Notes under the pieces: model-generated
What the model was told of the DNA's origin: nothing
What the model saw: only the letters and a program-made list of their open reading frames with translations
Database searches by the model: none
In this document: piece after piece, positions 24,967-33,638 of the stretch
Layout: every line of letters begins with the position of its first letter
Numbering within the stretch: the stretch's first letter is position 1
Made by a program: the position numbers and the translations under genes
Origin: Clostridiales bacterium
GTDB lineage: Bacteria > Bacillota > Clostridia > Oscillospirales > Oscillospiraceae
Assembly (NCBI GenBank): GCA_029265405.1
Contig: JAJUJI010000008.1
Span: forward strand, 62,001 to 126,000
DNA length: 64,000 nucleotides
Reading direction: 5' to 3'

Positions 24967-26862
24967 ATGATTGAAGTATTCAAAACGACGACCGTAGAGC
25001 AAATGGAAGCTGATTCGGACAGATTGCACGAAACAGCAGAAAAGCTCGGCATAGACACATGGCAGGACCGCGTCAAGAAGCAGACGCCGCACTGCGGCTT
25101 CGGCGAGAAGGGCGTTTGCTGCCGCATCTGTTCCATGGGTCCCTGCCGTATCACCCCCAAATCGCCCAAGGGCATTTGCGGCGCGACGGCCGACACCATT
25201 GCCGGAAGAAATTATCTGCGCATGGTGGCCGCGGGCGCGTCTGCCCACTCGGACCACGGCCGCGAATGCGTGCACAAGCTTTACGACGCCTCGGAGGACG
25301 GCTACTATCACGTCACCGACTCGGCAAAGCTGCTTAAGCTGGCCGAGGAATGGGGTGTTCCGACCGAAGGCCGCGACCTTTACGACATAGCGCGGGATGT
25401 GGCCCGCATAGGCCTCGGCGAATACGGAAAAATCGAAGGCGTACAGAACTTCCTCTCAAGAGCGACCGAAGAACGCCGCAAGGTGTGGAAGGAGCAGGAG
25501 ATCGAGCCCCGCGCGATAGACCGCGAGGTGGTGACCGCCATGCATATGACGCACATGGGCTGCACCGCCGACCCGGAAGCGCTCGTGCGCCAGTCCCTGC
25601 GCACAGGCCTTGCCGACGGCTGGGGCGGCTCCATGGCCGGAACGGAGATATCGGACATCCTTTACGGCACGCCCATGCCCAGGGAAACCGAGGGCAACCT
25701 TGGCGTGCTTGATAAGGACATGGTAAACATCATCTGCCACGGCCACGACCCCGCCGTTTCCGAGATGATAGTGCTTGTCGCGGAGTCCCGCGAAATGCAG
25801 GAATACGCGCGCAGCTGCGGCGCGAAGGGCATCAACATTGCCGGCCTCTGCTGCACGGCCAACGAGATAGCCATGCGCCACGGGATAAAAATGGTGGGCA
25901 ATTTCCTGCAGCAGGAAAACGCGCTGCTGACAGGGGTTGTGGAGGCCATAGTTGTGGACGTGCAGTGCATATTCCCGAACATAGGGCCTCTAGCGGAATG
26001 CTTCCATACGAAATTTTTTACTACCTCACCCATAGCCAGAATACCCAAGAGCGAGTATCTTGAGCTGACAAGCCACAACGCCAGGGACGTGGCCCTGAAG
26101 ATAGTAAGGGACGCCTGCGAAAATTATAAAAACCGCGACGAGAGCAAAATATTCATACCCGAGCATAAGCACAAGGCGGCAGTCGGCTACTCCTGCGAGG
26201 GCATAAAGAGCCGCCTGGATGCCGTAACAAACAGCTTCGTCGATACGCTGGATACATACAAGCCGCTCATAGAGTGCATCAAGTCAGGCGTATTGCGCGG
26301 AGCGGTGGCTATGGTGGGCTGCAACAATCCAAAGGTGCGCCCGGACTATTCCCACATAGAAATAATGAAGAGGCTGCTGGAGAACGACATAATAGTCGTC
26401 GCCACCGGCTGCGCCGCCCAGGCCGCGTCCAAGGCCGGACTCCTCGACAAGAGGGCCAAGGTCTTCTGCGGAGAGGGCCTGCGCCGCGTCTGCACGCTGG
26501 CGGACATCCCGCCGGTGCTGCACATGGGCTCCTGCGTGGATATAAGCCGCATGATGCTGCTTGTCACGGGGATTGCCAAGGACTGGGGCATAGACACCAC
26601 CCAGCTTCCCGCCGTGGGCTGCGCTCCCGAATGGATGAGCGAGAAGGCCGTCTCCATCGCCAACTACGTCGTAGCTACAGGCATAGACGTATATTTGGGT
26701 ATAGACCCGCTGGTCAGCGGCTCCGAAAAGATGATGGAGCTTATAACGCAGGGAACCCGCCAGATGGTGGGGGCCGGCTACACCATCAATACCGATCCGG
26801 AGCAGCTTGTAAAAGCCATGATAGACGGCATAGAGGCCAAGCGCGCCGCGCTGGGGATCTAG
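24967..26862 (+). CDS. cooS: Ni-dependent carbon monoxide dehydrogenase, catalytic subunit
   Basis: 631 residues from ATG 24967, preceded by AAGGAAGG (an upstream ATG at 24943 lacks this). Cysteines for the D and B clusters lie at 43, 51, 52, 55, 60 and 71 (HCGFGEKGVCCRICSMGPC), and the later CHGHDPAVSEM, GLCCTANEI, DVQCIFPNI, ATGCAAQA, CGEGL and HMGSCVDISR segments carry C-cluster ligands. It interconverts CO2 and CO; in this cluster it is the AcsA partner of AcsB and feeds CO through the internal tunnel. Both names (cooS, acsA) are in use. cooC follows after 74 bp. Confidence 0.95.
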   Translation: MIEVFKTTTVEQMEADSDRLHETAEKLGIDTWQDRVKKQTPHCGFGEKGVCCRICSMGPCRITPKSPKGICGATADTIAGRNYLRMVAAGASAHSDHGRECVHKLYDASEDGYYHVTDSAKLLKLAEEWGVPTEGRDLYDIARDVARIGLGEYGKIEGVQNFLSRATEERRKVWKEQEIEPRAIDREVVTAMHMTHMGCTADPEALVRQSLRTGLADGWGGSMAGTEISDILYGTPMPRETEGNLGVLDKDMVNIICHGHDPAVSEMIVLVAESREMQEYARSCGAKGINIAGLCCTANEIAMRHGIKMVGNFLQQENALLTGVVEAIVVDVQCIFPNIGPLAECFHTKFFTTSPIARIPKSEYLELTSHNARDVALKIVRDACENYKNRDESKIFIPEHKHKAAVGYSCEGIKSRLDAVTNSFVDTLDTYKPLIECIKSGVLRGAVAMVGCNNPKVRPDYSHIEIMKRLLENDIIVVATGCAAQAASKAGLLDKRAKVFCGEGLRRVCTLADIPPVLHMGSCVDISRMMLLVTGIAKDWGIDTTQLPAVGCAPEWMSEKAVSIANYVVATGIDVYLGIDPLVSGSEKMMELITQGTRQMVGAGYTINTDPEQLVKAMIDGIEAKRAALGI

Positions 26863-26936
26863 TAATAAACCGCACGCTTTCGCCGATAATAATAGCGCTG
26901 CCGCAGCTCGATTGCGGAGCGGACGGACGGTAGATT

Positions 26937-27722
26937 ATGAAAATAGCGATTACAGGAAAGGGCGGAGTGGGAAAAACTACGCTGGCGGCGGTCCTCGCAA
27001 GGCTTTATGCCGACGAGGGAAGGACCGTTCTGGCCGCGGACGTGGACCCGGACGCAAATCTGGGACTGGCGCTGGGCTTCACCGAGGAGGAGCTGAGCAG
27101 GATAACCCCAATATCCGAAATGAAGGAGCTTATCAGGGAGCGCACAGCCTCGGACACCTTCGGCAAGTTTTTCAAAATAAATCCCAAGGTGGACGACCTT
27201 CCGGAGATGCTTTCGCGCGAGATCAACGGCGTAAAGCTGCTGCTGATGGGTACCGTCAAGAGCGGAGGCTCCGGCTGCGTCTGCCCCGAGCACGTAATGC
27301 TCAAGCGCATCCTGTCGCACCTGATAGTGGGCACGGACGATGTTGTAATAATGGATATGGAGGCCGGCCTTGAGCATCTGGCCAGAGGCACGACCGATTT
27401 GGTGGACAGTATCATAGTCGTCGTGGAGCCCGGGGCCAGGAGCGTGCAGACCTATCACAGCGTCAAGAGGCTAGCGGCCGACCTGGGCGTGTTCAAGGTT
27501 TCGGTAGTCGCAAACAAGGTTAGAAATGAGGCGGACGAGAGGTTCATAATGGAGCAGATACCGCCCGAAGACCTTTTGGGAATCGTACATTACAGCGGAG
27601 GCGTCGCCGAAGCGGACAGGCTCGGCTCCTCACCCTACGACACGGCGGCCTCAGCCGTGGAGGAAATCCGCGCGATAAAAAGGAAAATAGACTCGGATGC
27701 ATTGGCGAAGCGGCTTGAATGA
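26937..27722 (+). CDS. cooC: CODH nickel-insertion ATPase CooC
   Basis: A 261-residue MinD-type P-loop ATPase with deviant Walker A GKGGVGKTT at residues 7-15, and a CVCPEH motif near residue 114 that gives the Cys-x-Cys pair used for nickel or zinc binding in the CooC dimer. It matures the C-cluster (and possibly the A-cluster) of the CODH/ACS encoded on both sides. It lies between cooS and acsB on the same strand. Confidence 0.93.
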   Translation: MKIAITGKGGVGKTTLAAVLARLYADEGRTVLAADVDPDANLGLALGFTEEELSRITPISEMKELIRERTASDTFGKFFKINPKVDDLPEMLSREINGVKLLLMGTVKSGGSGCVCPEHVMLKRILSHLIVGTDDVVIMDMEAGLEHLARGTTDLVDSIIVVVEPGARSVQTYHSVKRLAADLGVFKVSVVANKVRNEADERFIMEQIPPEDLLGIVHYSGGVAEADRLGSSPYDTAASAVEEIRAIKRKIDSDALAKRLE

Positions 27723-27769
27723 ATGATATATCGCCCCGAAAAATCATCTTGCTAAGATAGGAGATAACC

Positions 27770-29914
27770 GTGAGACGCTTATTTGACAGAGTATTTAAAG
27801 GCAGCGACGAAATGTACGCGAAGGCTGCCGCAGACCTTGACGCGGCCATAGCGAAATTCGGAGCGGACCATGCCATGCAGTTTCCGGACACGGCTTACAA
27901 CTGCGCTATCATACTTGAATATACGGGCATAGCCGTCAAGACCCTGGCCGACCTTAAAAAGGCCCTGGACGGCCCCATCAAGGACATGATGACCCGCAAC
28001 AACAGGACCCACGACGTGTTTACCTCGGGCTTCGCCACGGCTATGGCCGCCGAGGTAATAGAGGCCTGCAAATACATAGACAACCCAAACCCATATAACG
28101 GCGAATATCACGGGCATATGACCGACGCGGAGGTGCGCGAGCTCGGCGTGCCGCTGGTTACGCGCGACATACCCGGCTTTGTTGTGCTGATCGGCCCCGC
28201 GCCCTCCGACGAGGAGGCCCGCGATACCATTAAGGCCTACCAGAGCAAGGGCATATTCGTGTTCCTAATCGGCGGCATCATAGATCAGGCAAAGCGCATG
28301 GGCATTTCCATGGGCTTCAAGGTGCGCATAGTGGAGGTAGGCCCTGACATTTGGGCGGTTTCGCATGTCGTTTCCCTGGTCATGCGCGCGGCCATGATCT
28401 TCGGCGCCATACAGCCACTCGATTACTGGGGCATGAACACATATACGCTGGAGCGCATTTTTGCCTTCGTCAACGCCTACGCCCCGGTGGACGACCTGAC
28501 TGTGGCCTGCGGCGGCGGAGCCATAGGGCTGGGCTTCCCCGTTATAACAAACGATGTCAACGATATGTGGGCCGTTCCCAAGAGCCTTATCATACAGCCT
28601 GATACAAAGGCCTTTATAGATACCTCGCTCGAGGCGCGCGACATCAAGCTGAAGGTCACGAACATGGATATTCCCATAGCCTTCAACAGCGCCTTCGAGG
28701 GCGAAATCATACGCAAGGCCGACATGCGCCTTGAGATAGACGGCAGCCGCACCGACTGCTTCGAGCTGGTCAAGATGCGGGACGCCCGCGACGTAGAGGA
28801 CCACAAGATAACCCTCATAGGCAAGGACTTCGACGCTTGCGAGCCCGGCAAGAAGATGCAGTACGGCATCATAGCCGAGGTCGCCGGAAAAGGCATGCAG
28901 AGCGACTTCGAGCCGGTAATAGAGCGCAAGTTCCACAACTGGATAAACTGCCTCGAGGGCGTGATGCATACCGGCCAGCGCAACCTGATACGCATACGCG
29001 TCAGCAACGCCGCCTACGACGCCGGCTTCCGCGCCAGGCATATGGGCGAGATGCTCTACGCCAAGATAAAGAGCGACTACGACACCGTCATAGACAAGTG
29101 CCAGATTACTATAATCACGGACCCGGCCGAATGCACCCGCTTGAAAAACGAGCTGGCCATGCCCGCCTACGACGCCCGCGATGTGCGCCTTGCAAACCTT
29201 ACCGACGAGGCCGCCGACGTATTCTACACCTGCACCCTGTGCCAGTCCTTCTCCCCGTCCCATGTCTGCATAGTGACGCCCGAGCGGCTGGGGCTTTGCG
29301 GAGCCGTTTCCTGGCTTGACGCCAAGGCTACAAACCAGCTCAACCCCAACGGACCCTGCCAGGTCGTTTCCAAGGAGGGCGTCATCGACGAGCATGTGGG
29401 GATTTGGCCCGACGTGAACAGAGCCGTCCACGAGTATTCGCAGGGCGCGCTGGACCACGTTACCCTCTACTCCATCATCCAGGACCCCATGACCTCCTGC
29501 GGCTGCTTCGAGTGCATCTGCGGCCTTGAGCCGGCCTCAAACGGCGTGATCATAGTCAACCGCGAATACGCGGGGCCGACGCCGATAGGCATGACCTTTG
29601 CCGAGCTGGCCTCGATGACGGGCGGCGGCGAGCAGACTCCGGGCTTTATGGGGCACGGGCGCCACTTCATCGGCTCCAAGAAGTTTATGAGGGCCGAGGG
29701 AGGCATAGCGCGCATAGTGTGGATGCCCAAGATGCTCAAGGAAGCCGTGGCCGACAGGCTGAACAAAGCGGCCTTCGAGCTTTACGGAATAGAAAACTAC
29801 ACGGATATGATCTGCGACGAAACAATAGCCTCGACCGTTGACGAGCTGGACAAGATGCTGGAGTTCCTTGCTGAAAAAGGCCATCCCGCTCTCGGCATGG
29901 AGCCCATGGTCTGA
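27770..29914 (+). CDS. acsB: Acetyl-CoA synthase (CODH/ACS subunit with the A-cluster)
   Basis: A 714-residue protein starting at GTG 27770 after AGGAGATAA. The A-cluster ligands are all present: Cys488, Cys491, Cys500 and Cys510 for the 4Fe-4S part and the Cys577-Gly-Cys579 bridge. These fall at a constant offset of 18 from the Moorella residues as I recall them (506, 509, 518, 528, 595, 597). The N-terminal about 300 residues that dock to CODH in bacteria are retained, unlike the short archaeal form. It joins CO, a methyl group and CoA to acetyl-CoA. A strong terminator follows. Confidence 0.96.
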   Translation: MRRLFDRVFKGSDEMYAKAAADLDAAIAKFGADHAMQFPDTAYNCAIILEYTGIAVKTLADLKKALDGPIKDMMTRNNRTHDVFTSGFATAMAAEVIEACKYIDNPNPYNGEYHGHMTDAEVRELGVPLVTRDIPGFVVLIGPAPSDEEARDTIKAYQSKGIFVFLIGGIIDQAKRMGISMGFKVRIVEVGPDIWAVSHVVSLVMRAAMIFGAIQPLDYWGMNTYTLERIFAFVNAYAPVDDLTVACGGGAIGLGFPVITNDVNDMWAVPKSLIIQPDTKAFIDTSLEARDIKLKVTNMDIPIAFNSAFEGEIIRKADMRLEIDGSRTDCFELVKMRDARDVEDHKITLIGKDFDACEPGKKMQYGIIAEVAGKGMQSDFEPVIERKFHNWINCLEGVMHTGQRNLIRIRVSNAAYDAGFRARHMGEMLYAKIKSDYDTVIDKCQITIITDPAECTRLKNELAMPAYDARDVRLANLTDEAADVFYTCTLCQSFSPSHVCIVTPERLGLCGAVSWLDAKATNQLNPNGPCQVVSKEGVIDEHVGIWPDVNRAVHEYSQGALDHVTLYSIIQDPMTSCGCFECICGLEPASNGVIIVNREYAGPTPIGMTFAELASMTGGGEQTPGFMGHGRHFIGSKKFMRAEGGIARIVWMPKMLKEAVADRLNKAAFELYGIENYTDMICDETIASTVDELDKMLEFLAEKGHPALGMEPMV

Positions 29915-29922
29915 CAGGCCTG

Positions 29923-29956
29923 AACGTAACGCCCGCCTTAAGACGGGCGTTACGTT
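29923..29956 (+). terminator. Terminator of the acs cluster
   Basis: AACGTAACGCCCG (29923-29935) pairs with CGGGCGTTACGTT (29944-29956), followed by TATTTCTC. Confidence 0.82.
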
Positions 29957-30023
29957 TATTTCTCGCTAAAATGTGATATACTTGCCGGAAGGAAAGCCGG
30001 ACCGCATATGGAGGTGCGTTTAA

Positions 30024-30632
30024 TTGGCCATGCAGCCGCCGTACAATAAGGACAACAAGACAAGGCTTCCGCTTGAGCATTACCTGAAGCGCTTTTCTCA
30101 GGCGGATGTTCGTGAAATCGCGCGCCGTACGGGGATACCCTATGACGAAGGCTTCGTCTTGAACATAATGGGCGAAAAAAAGACCGTCACATGGCCCGAG
30201 TTCAAGGACGAGGGCTGGAGCGATACGGCCCGCATACTCTTTCTTCGGTACCTGCTGGAGGGGGCCGAGGCGCCGCCCCGCAAAGCGTTTGTTACCTACA
30301 GGGAGCTGCCCTGGGGCGAGGTTTACGACGCCAGCTTCCAGGGCAGATGCGTCAAAAAGCTGGCAAGGCTCTTCGGGAGCCGGCCCGATGCCTTCGAGCG
30401 GGCATGCCGGGCCAGAGGGGGAGTGCCCGTTTCGAGCAGCGGAATAGGCTACGAGCTGGCCTTCATGCCCGGGTTATATCTGCGGCTTTTCCTTTGGACG
30501 GGCGACGAGGAGTTTCCAGCCTCGGCCCAGATACTGTTTTCAGACAACTTTGCCGCCGTTTTCTCCGCAGAGGACAGGGTCGTCCTCTGCGAATACGCGA
30601 TAGACAGGCTCAGGCAGGAGGCCGGGCGCTAG
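30024..30632 (+). CDS. DUF3786-domain protein
   Basis: A 202-residue soluble protein. TTG 30024 is taken as start because GGAGGTG lies 7 nt upstream; ATG 30030 is the alternative. It shows the DUF3786 pattern: a short motif near TVTWPEF, ILFLRYLLEGAE, FVTYRELPWGEVYDASFQGRC, and a C-terminal LRLFLWTGDEEFPASAQILFSDNF. In my recollection the family is common in anaerobes with corrinoid and CODH/ACS metabolism, and its place just after acsB fits, but no biochemical role is known to me. A terminator separates it from acsB. Confidence 0.75.
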   Translation: MAMQPPYNKDNKTRLPLEHYLKRFSQADVREIARRTGIPYDEGFVLNIMGEKKTVTWPEFKDEGWSDTARILFLRYLLEGAEAPPRKAFVTYRELPWGEVYDASFQGRCVKKLARLFGSRPDAFERACRARGGVPVSSSGIGYELAFMPGLYLRLFLWTGDEEFPASAQILFSDNFAAVFSAEDRVVLCEYAIDRLRQEAGR

Positions 30633-30671
30633 GCTCCCGCCGCCCGAACAACCGCCGGAAGGGCATTTCGC

Positions 30672-30993
30672 TTAAAGGTGCTGCTGCAGCAAAGCAGTTC
30701 CACAAAAGGCACCGTCCTCAACCGGTTCATATTTTAAGGCAACAGAGTTCTTTACACTTGCAGGCGCGCTTCTTGCGGAAAGCTTATTCTCGAACAGGTT
30801 TATATCTTCAAGCCGCAGGGCGCTGGCTTCGGAGACGGTCAGTCCCCTGTGCAGGCATAGATGAGCTGCCGGCTTCCTTGGCTCCACGTCTTCGGCAGGA
30901 GCTTTTTCTATCGACATGCACTGGGATTTGCTCGGTATAAAATATGTCCTTCCGCTTGGCCGTTTCCCGGACGAAAAAAACCAGCTCATCCAA
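30672..30993 (-). pseudogene. Tyrosine recombinase (integrase) remnant
   Basis: On the minus strand one frame reads LCLHRGLTVSEASALRLEDINL, which matches the conserved L-x-TG-L-R-x-SE-L-x-x-L-x-x-x-DI box of phage-type integrases, but the catalytic Arg-box glycine/arginine is changed (HRGLTVSE). A neighbouring frame (30993-30808) gives MDELVFFVRETAKRKDIFY, which may be the N-terminal part. No full gene can be built. It is probably a decayed integrase left between the acs and fluoride clusters. Confidence 0.42.
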
Positions 30994-31028
30994 TGCGGAA
31001 TAATAGCGCGGTAATTCAGAAAAGACCG

Positions 31029-31057
31029 TTGAAAACGCGGATAAGGTATGCTATACT
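31029..31057 (+). promoter_or_regulatory. Promoter of the fluoride cluster
   Basis: TTGAAA (31029-31034) and TATACT (31052-31057) are 17 nt apart. Transcription would begin near 31064, just before the riboswitch. Confidence 0.75.
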
Positions 31058-31068
31058 GGCGTTCAGAC

Positions 31069-31124
31069 GGGAAAGAAGTGCTCCCTCGGCCATGCCGGAA
31101 CCGCTTTTAGCTGATGACTTCTGC
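31069..31124 (+). ncRNA. Fluoride (crcB-motif) riboswitch, candidate
   Basis: The leader of crcB has GGGA...TCCC arms around an AAGAAGT loop (31069-31085), a CGGC/GCCG hairpin, AACCGC (31099-31104), then CTGATGACTTCTGC (31111-31124). The last block fits the YUGAUGRCUCCURC-type 3' core of fluoride riboswitches, and GAAGT in the first loop pairs with ACTTC in it, as the aptamer requires. The 5' core reads GGGAAAG instead of the more usual GG-N-GAUG, so the assignment rests also on the two crcB genes downstream and the overlapping terminator. Confidence 0.65.
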
Positions 31125-31149
31125 TTTGGGCAGAGGCGTCAGCTTTTTT
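31109..31149 (+). terminator. Riboswitch expression-platform terminator
   Basis: AGCTGA (31109-31114) pairs with TCAGCT (31139-31144), with further inner pairs, followed by six T (31144-31149). The left arm runs through the aptamer's 3' core, so ligand-bound aptamer and terminator exclude each other: fluoride would permit transcription into crcB. Confidence 0.7.
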
Positions 31150-31223
31150 GCAACTTGGGCGGCCGGCAAGGCGCGGGCCGCCGGGAGCCGGGCCGTCGAG
31201 CTTTATTGCAAGGTTGTTGGTTT

Positions 31224-31661
31224 ATGCGAAAATATATATATATCGCTTGCGGGGCCTTTGCGGGAGCCGTGCTCAGGTATTTAATAAGGGGCATAGAGCT
31301 GCAGAGCTACCATGAAAACGTACCGCTGAACACATTGTTTATAAATGTGCTGGGCGCCTTCGCCCTGGCTTTCGTACTGACTGCAGCCCTTGAAATAGGA
31401 ACGCTGGACGCGGAACTGAGGCTGGGCCTCACCACGGGTTTTCTGGGCGCCTTCACGACCTTTTCCACGCTGTGCAAGGAAACCGTCGCGCTGCTAAAAA
31501 ACGGCGACTACTTTTCCGCCGTTTCGTATGTTACGGTCAGCACCGCGCTTGGACTGGCGGCGGCGTATTTCGGAATAGTTCTGGCGCGCGAACTGGGCGC
31601 TAAGCTGGCAAACAAAAAAGAGAAAGCCGCCGCGGCGGAGGAAGAAAGCGATGTGGATTAG
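31224..31661 (+). CDS. crcB: Fluoride channel subunit CrcB/Fluc, first copy
   Basis: About 145 residues from ATG 31224 (AAGG upstream), with four membrane helices and the family motifs GAFAGAVLRYLI, NTLFINVLGAFALAF and GLTTGFLGAFTTFSTLCKE. The frame stays open upstream to 30861, but that part overlaps the riboswitch and is not protein-like. A charged Lys/Glu tail (about 130-145) is extra. Together with the next gene it should form a heterodimeric fluoride exporter, as is usual where two small crcB genes lie side by side. Confidence 0.92.
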   Translation: MRKYIYIACGAFAGAVLRYLIRGIELQSYHENVPLNTLFINVLGAFALAFVLTAALEIGTLDAELRLGLTTGFLGAFTTFSTLCKETVALLKNGDYFSAVSYVTVSTALGLAAAYFGIVLARELGAKLANKKEKAAAAEEESDVD

Positions 31662-32027
31662 TTGGACCTAGTTTTAGTGGGGATAGGAGGAATTTTCGGC
31701 GGGCTGTGCCGCTTCAGGCTTGCAAGGGCGATATCGGAAAAAGCCGGCACTGCCTTCCCGCTGGGCACCTTCATCATCAATATAGCGGGAGCGGCGCTTC
31801 TGGGCCTGGTATCGAGCATAAACGTTTCAGGCAGGGCCTACCTGCTTTTGGGCGACGGCTTTCTGGGCGCCTTCACCACCTTTTCAACCTTCATGTACGA
31901 GGGCTTCAGCCTCTTTCGAGGCAATGAAAAGCTTAACGCCTTTGCCTATATTCTCGGCACCTTTTTGCTCGGCGTGATAGGGTATGCTTTGGGTAGCCTG
32001 GGCGGCAGATTTATCATATCATTGTGA
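31662..32027 (+). CDS. crcB: Fluoride channel subunit CrcB/Fluc, second copy
   Basis: A 121-residue four-helix protein that begins at TTG 31662 directly after the stop of the first copy. Motifs: GGIFGGLCRFRLA, GTFIINIAGAALLG, LGDGFLGAFTTFSTFMYEG. The two copies differ enough to take opposite orientations in the membrane. No clear ribosome site precedes it, so translation is likely coupled to the first copy. Confidence 0.9.
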   Translation: MDLVLVGIGGIFGGLCRFRLARAISEKAGTAFPLGTFIINIAGAALLGLVSSINVSGRAYLLLGDGFLGAFTTFSTFMYEGFSLFRGNEKLNAFAYILGTFLLGVIGYALGSLGGRFIISL

Positions 32028-32043
32028 CAGGGAGATGAGGCTA

Positions 32044-32376
32044 ATGAAACCGGGCGACAAGTGCCAGCTGCTGAAGATCTATGTCAGCGAGGACTCAAAA
32101 TACAAGGGTCGCAGTCTTTACAGCGCCGTCGTAAGCAAGCTTAAGGAAGCCGGGATGGCCGGCGTCACCGTGACGCGGGCCATAGAGGGCTACGGGAAGG
32201 GAAAGGCGCTCCATACGGCGCGCATACTTGATTTGAGCTCCAGCCTGCCGATCATAATCGAGGCTGTGGACACGGCCGAGCGGATAAGCAGGGTCCTCCC
32301 GCTCGTATCGGAGATGGTGAACGAAGGCATGATTTTTGTGACGGACGTTAACGTGATAAAGTACGGAAAAGACTAG
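32044..32376 (+). CDS. DUF190 (PII-like) protein of the fluoride cluster
   Basis: A 110-residue soluble protein; ATG 32044 after GGAGATGAGG is preferred, ATG 32035 is possible. The pattern CQLLKIYVSEDSKYKGRSLY, GMAGVTVTRAIEGYGKG, LPIIIEAVDTAERI and VTDVNVIKYG is that of the DUF190 family, which has a PII-like ferredoxin fold and often sits beside crcB. It probably binds a small ligand and affects fluoride export; the ligand is unknown. Confidence 0.88.
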   Translation: MKPGDKCQLLKIYVSEDSKYKGRSLYSAVVSKLKEAGMAGVTVTRAIEGYGKGKALHTARILDLSSSLPIIIEAVDTAERISRVLPLVSEMVNEGMIFVTDVNVIKYGKD

Positions 32377-32385
32377 GTGAAGACT

Positions 32386-33633
32386 ATGGATATAGAGGAC
32401 AGGGGGAACGCGGCGGCCGCAAAAAAGGCCGCGATGGCGTTTATCCTGCTGATGGGCATAGTAAGCCTGTTTTCGGATATGACTCACGAGGGGGCTGCCA
32501 GCATACTTGGCAGTTTCCTCAATCTTGCCGGCGCTTCCGCGGCGGCGATAGGCTTCATATCCGGCCTTGGCGAGATGATAGGCTATTCCCTTAGGCTGGC
32601 AACCGGCTGGATTACGGACAGGACGAAAAAATACTGGCCGCTGACCGTTCTGGGCTATGCGGTAGACTGCGCCGCCATTCCCGCGCTGGCTCTGGTTCCG
32701 CGCGGCGGCTGGCTTTTGGCCTGCGTGCTGATAGCCGTGCAGCGTACCGGCAAGGCGATCAAGAAGCCGGCCAAGGACACGATACTTTCCTTTGCAGCCA
32801 CGCGCACCGGCGTCGGAAAGGGTTTTGCCATTCAGGAGTTTCTGGACCAGATAGGCGCCTTTCTCGGGCCGGTGCTGCTTTTTGCCGTGATGCTGCTGAA
32901 AAAGAGCGGGGACGAGTTTTCAAATTACAGGCTCTGCTTCGCGGCGCTGGGTCTCCCGGCTCTGGCGACCGTCGCGCTGCTGCTTGCGGCAAAGCGGCGC
33001 TATCCCAATCCGGAGTCCTTTGAGCTTCCGGCAAAGGAGGCCGCGCCCTTCCGCATGAACCGTCCGTTTGCTTTATATATCGTCGCGATAGGCCTGTTTG
33101 CGGCCGGTTTTCTGGACTTTACGATGATAACCATGCACACGGCCAAGAGCGGCCTGCTCTCCGAGGACGCGCTGCCGCTGATATATGCCGGCGCCATGGC
33201 GGTGGACGCTTTTTCCGCTCTCTTTTTCGGCTGGCTGTTCGACAGGCGCGGCATCAGGGTGCTGATGCTGTCCACGCTTATTTCCGCACCCTTCGCCCTT
33301 CTTATTTTCCTGACGAGCGCAAGGTGGACGCTGTTTCTCGGGGTGGCGCTGTGGGGCATAGGGATGGGAGCGCAGGAATCGATACTGAAGGCCGCTGTCG
33401 CGAGCATAGTGCCAAGGCGGAGCCGCTCCTCCGGCTTCGGCATCTTCCAGACCGCCTTCGGCGTGTGCTGGTTTTTGGGAAGCTGGTTCATGGGAGCGCT
33501 CTACGATCTGTCCCCGCTGTGGCTGGCCGTATTCTCCACCTCGGCCCAGCTTGCGGCGCTGCCGTTTTTCTGGCTGTCCGGAAGGGCCGGCGGCTTTAAA
33601 CAGGCTGACGCTTTGATGACCGATAAAGGATAA
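32386..33633 (+). CDS. MFS transporter in the fluoride cluster
   Basis: About 415 residues with twelve membrane helices. MFS signs include DMTHEGAASILGSFL in helix 1, GWITDRTKKYWP in the 2-3 loop, AVQRTGKAIKKPAKDTILS and the second-half repeat GWLFDRRGIRVL. ATG 32386 is chosen because AGGTGA lies 5 nt upstream; GTG 32377 is the alternative. It follows DUF190 with 9 bp between, so it is in the fluoride operon by position. Its substrate is not known; whether it helps against fluoride is inference only. The second riboswitch-like motif begins 6 nt after its stop. Confidence 0.85.
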   Translation: MDIEDRGNAAAAKKAAMAFILLMGIVSLFSDMTHEGAASILGSFLNLAGASAAAIGFISGLGEMIGYSLRLATGWITDRTKKYWPLTVLGYAVDCAAIPALALVPRGGWLLACVLIAVQRTGKAIKKPAKDTILSFAATRTGVGKGFAIQEFLDQIGAFLGPVLLFAVMLLKKSGDEFSNYRLCFAALGLPALATVALLLAAKRRYPNPESFELPAKEAAPFRMNRPFALYIVAIGLFAAGFLDFTMITMHTAKSGLLSEDALPLIYAGAMAVDAFSALFFGWLFDRRGIRVLMLSTLISAPFALLIFLTSARWTLFLGVALWGIGMGAQESILKAAVASIVPRRSRSSGFGIFQTAFGVCWFLGSWFMGALYDLSPLWLAVFSTSAQLAALPFFWLSGRAGGFKQADALMTDKG

Positions 33634-33638
33634 ATACT

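Noticed and set aside
28265-29458. A 397-codon minus-strand frame inside acsB
   Set aside because: Antisense shadow of acsB, whose cysteine ligands are all intact; composition is Ala/Val/His-rich without motifs.
30861-31223. A 121-residue N-terminal extension of the first crcB
   Set aside because: This part covers promoter, riboswitch and terminator, and does not look like protein; MRKYIYIACGAFAG at 31224 is the normal start.
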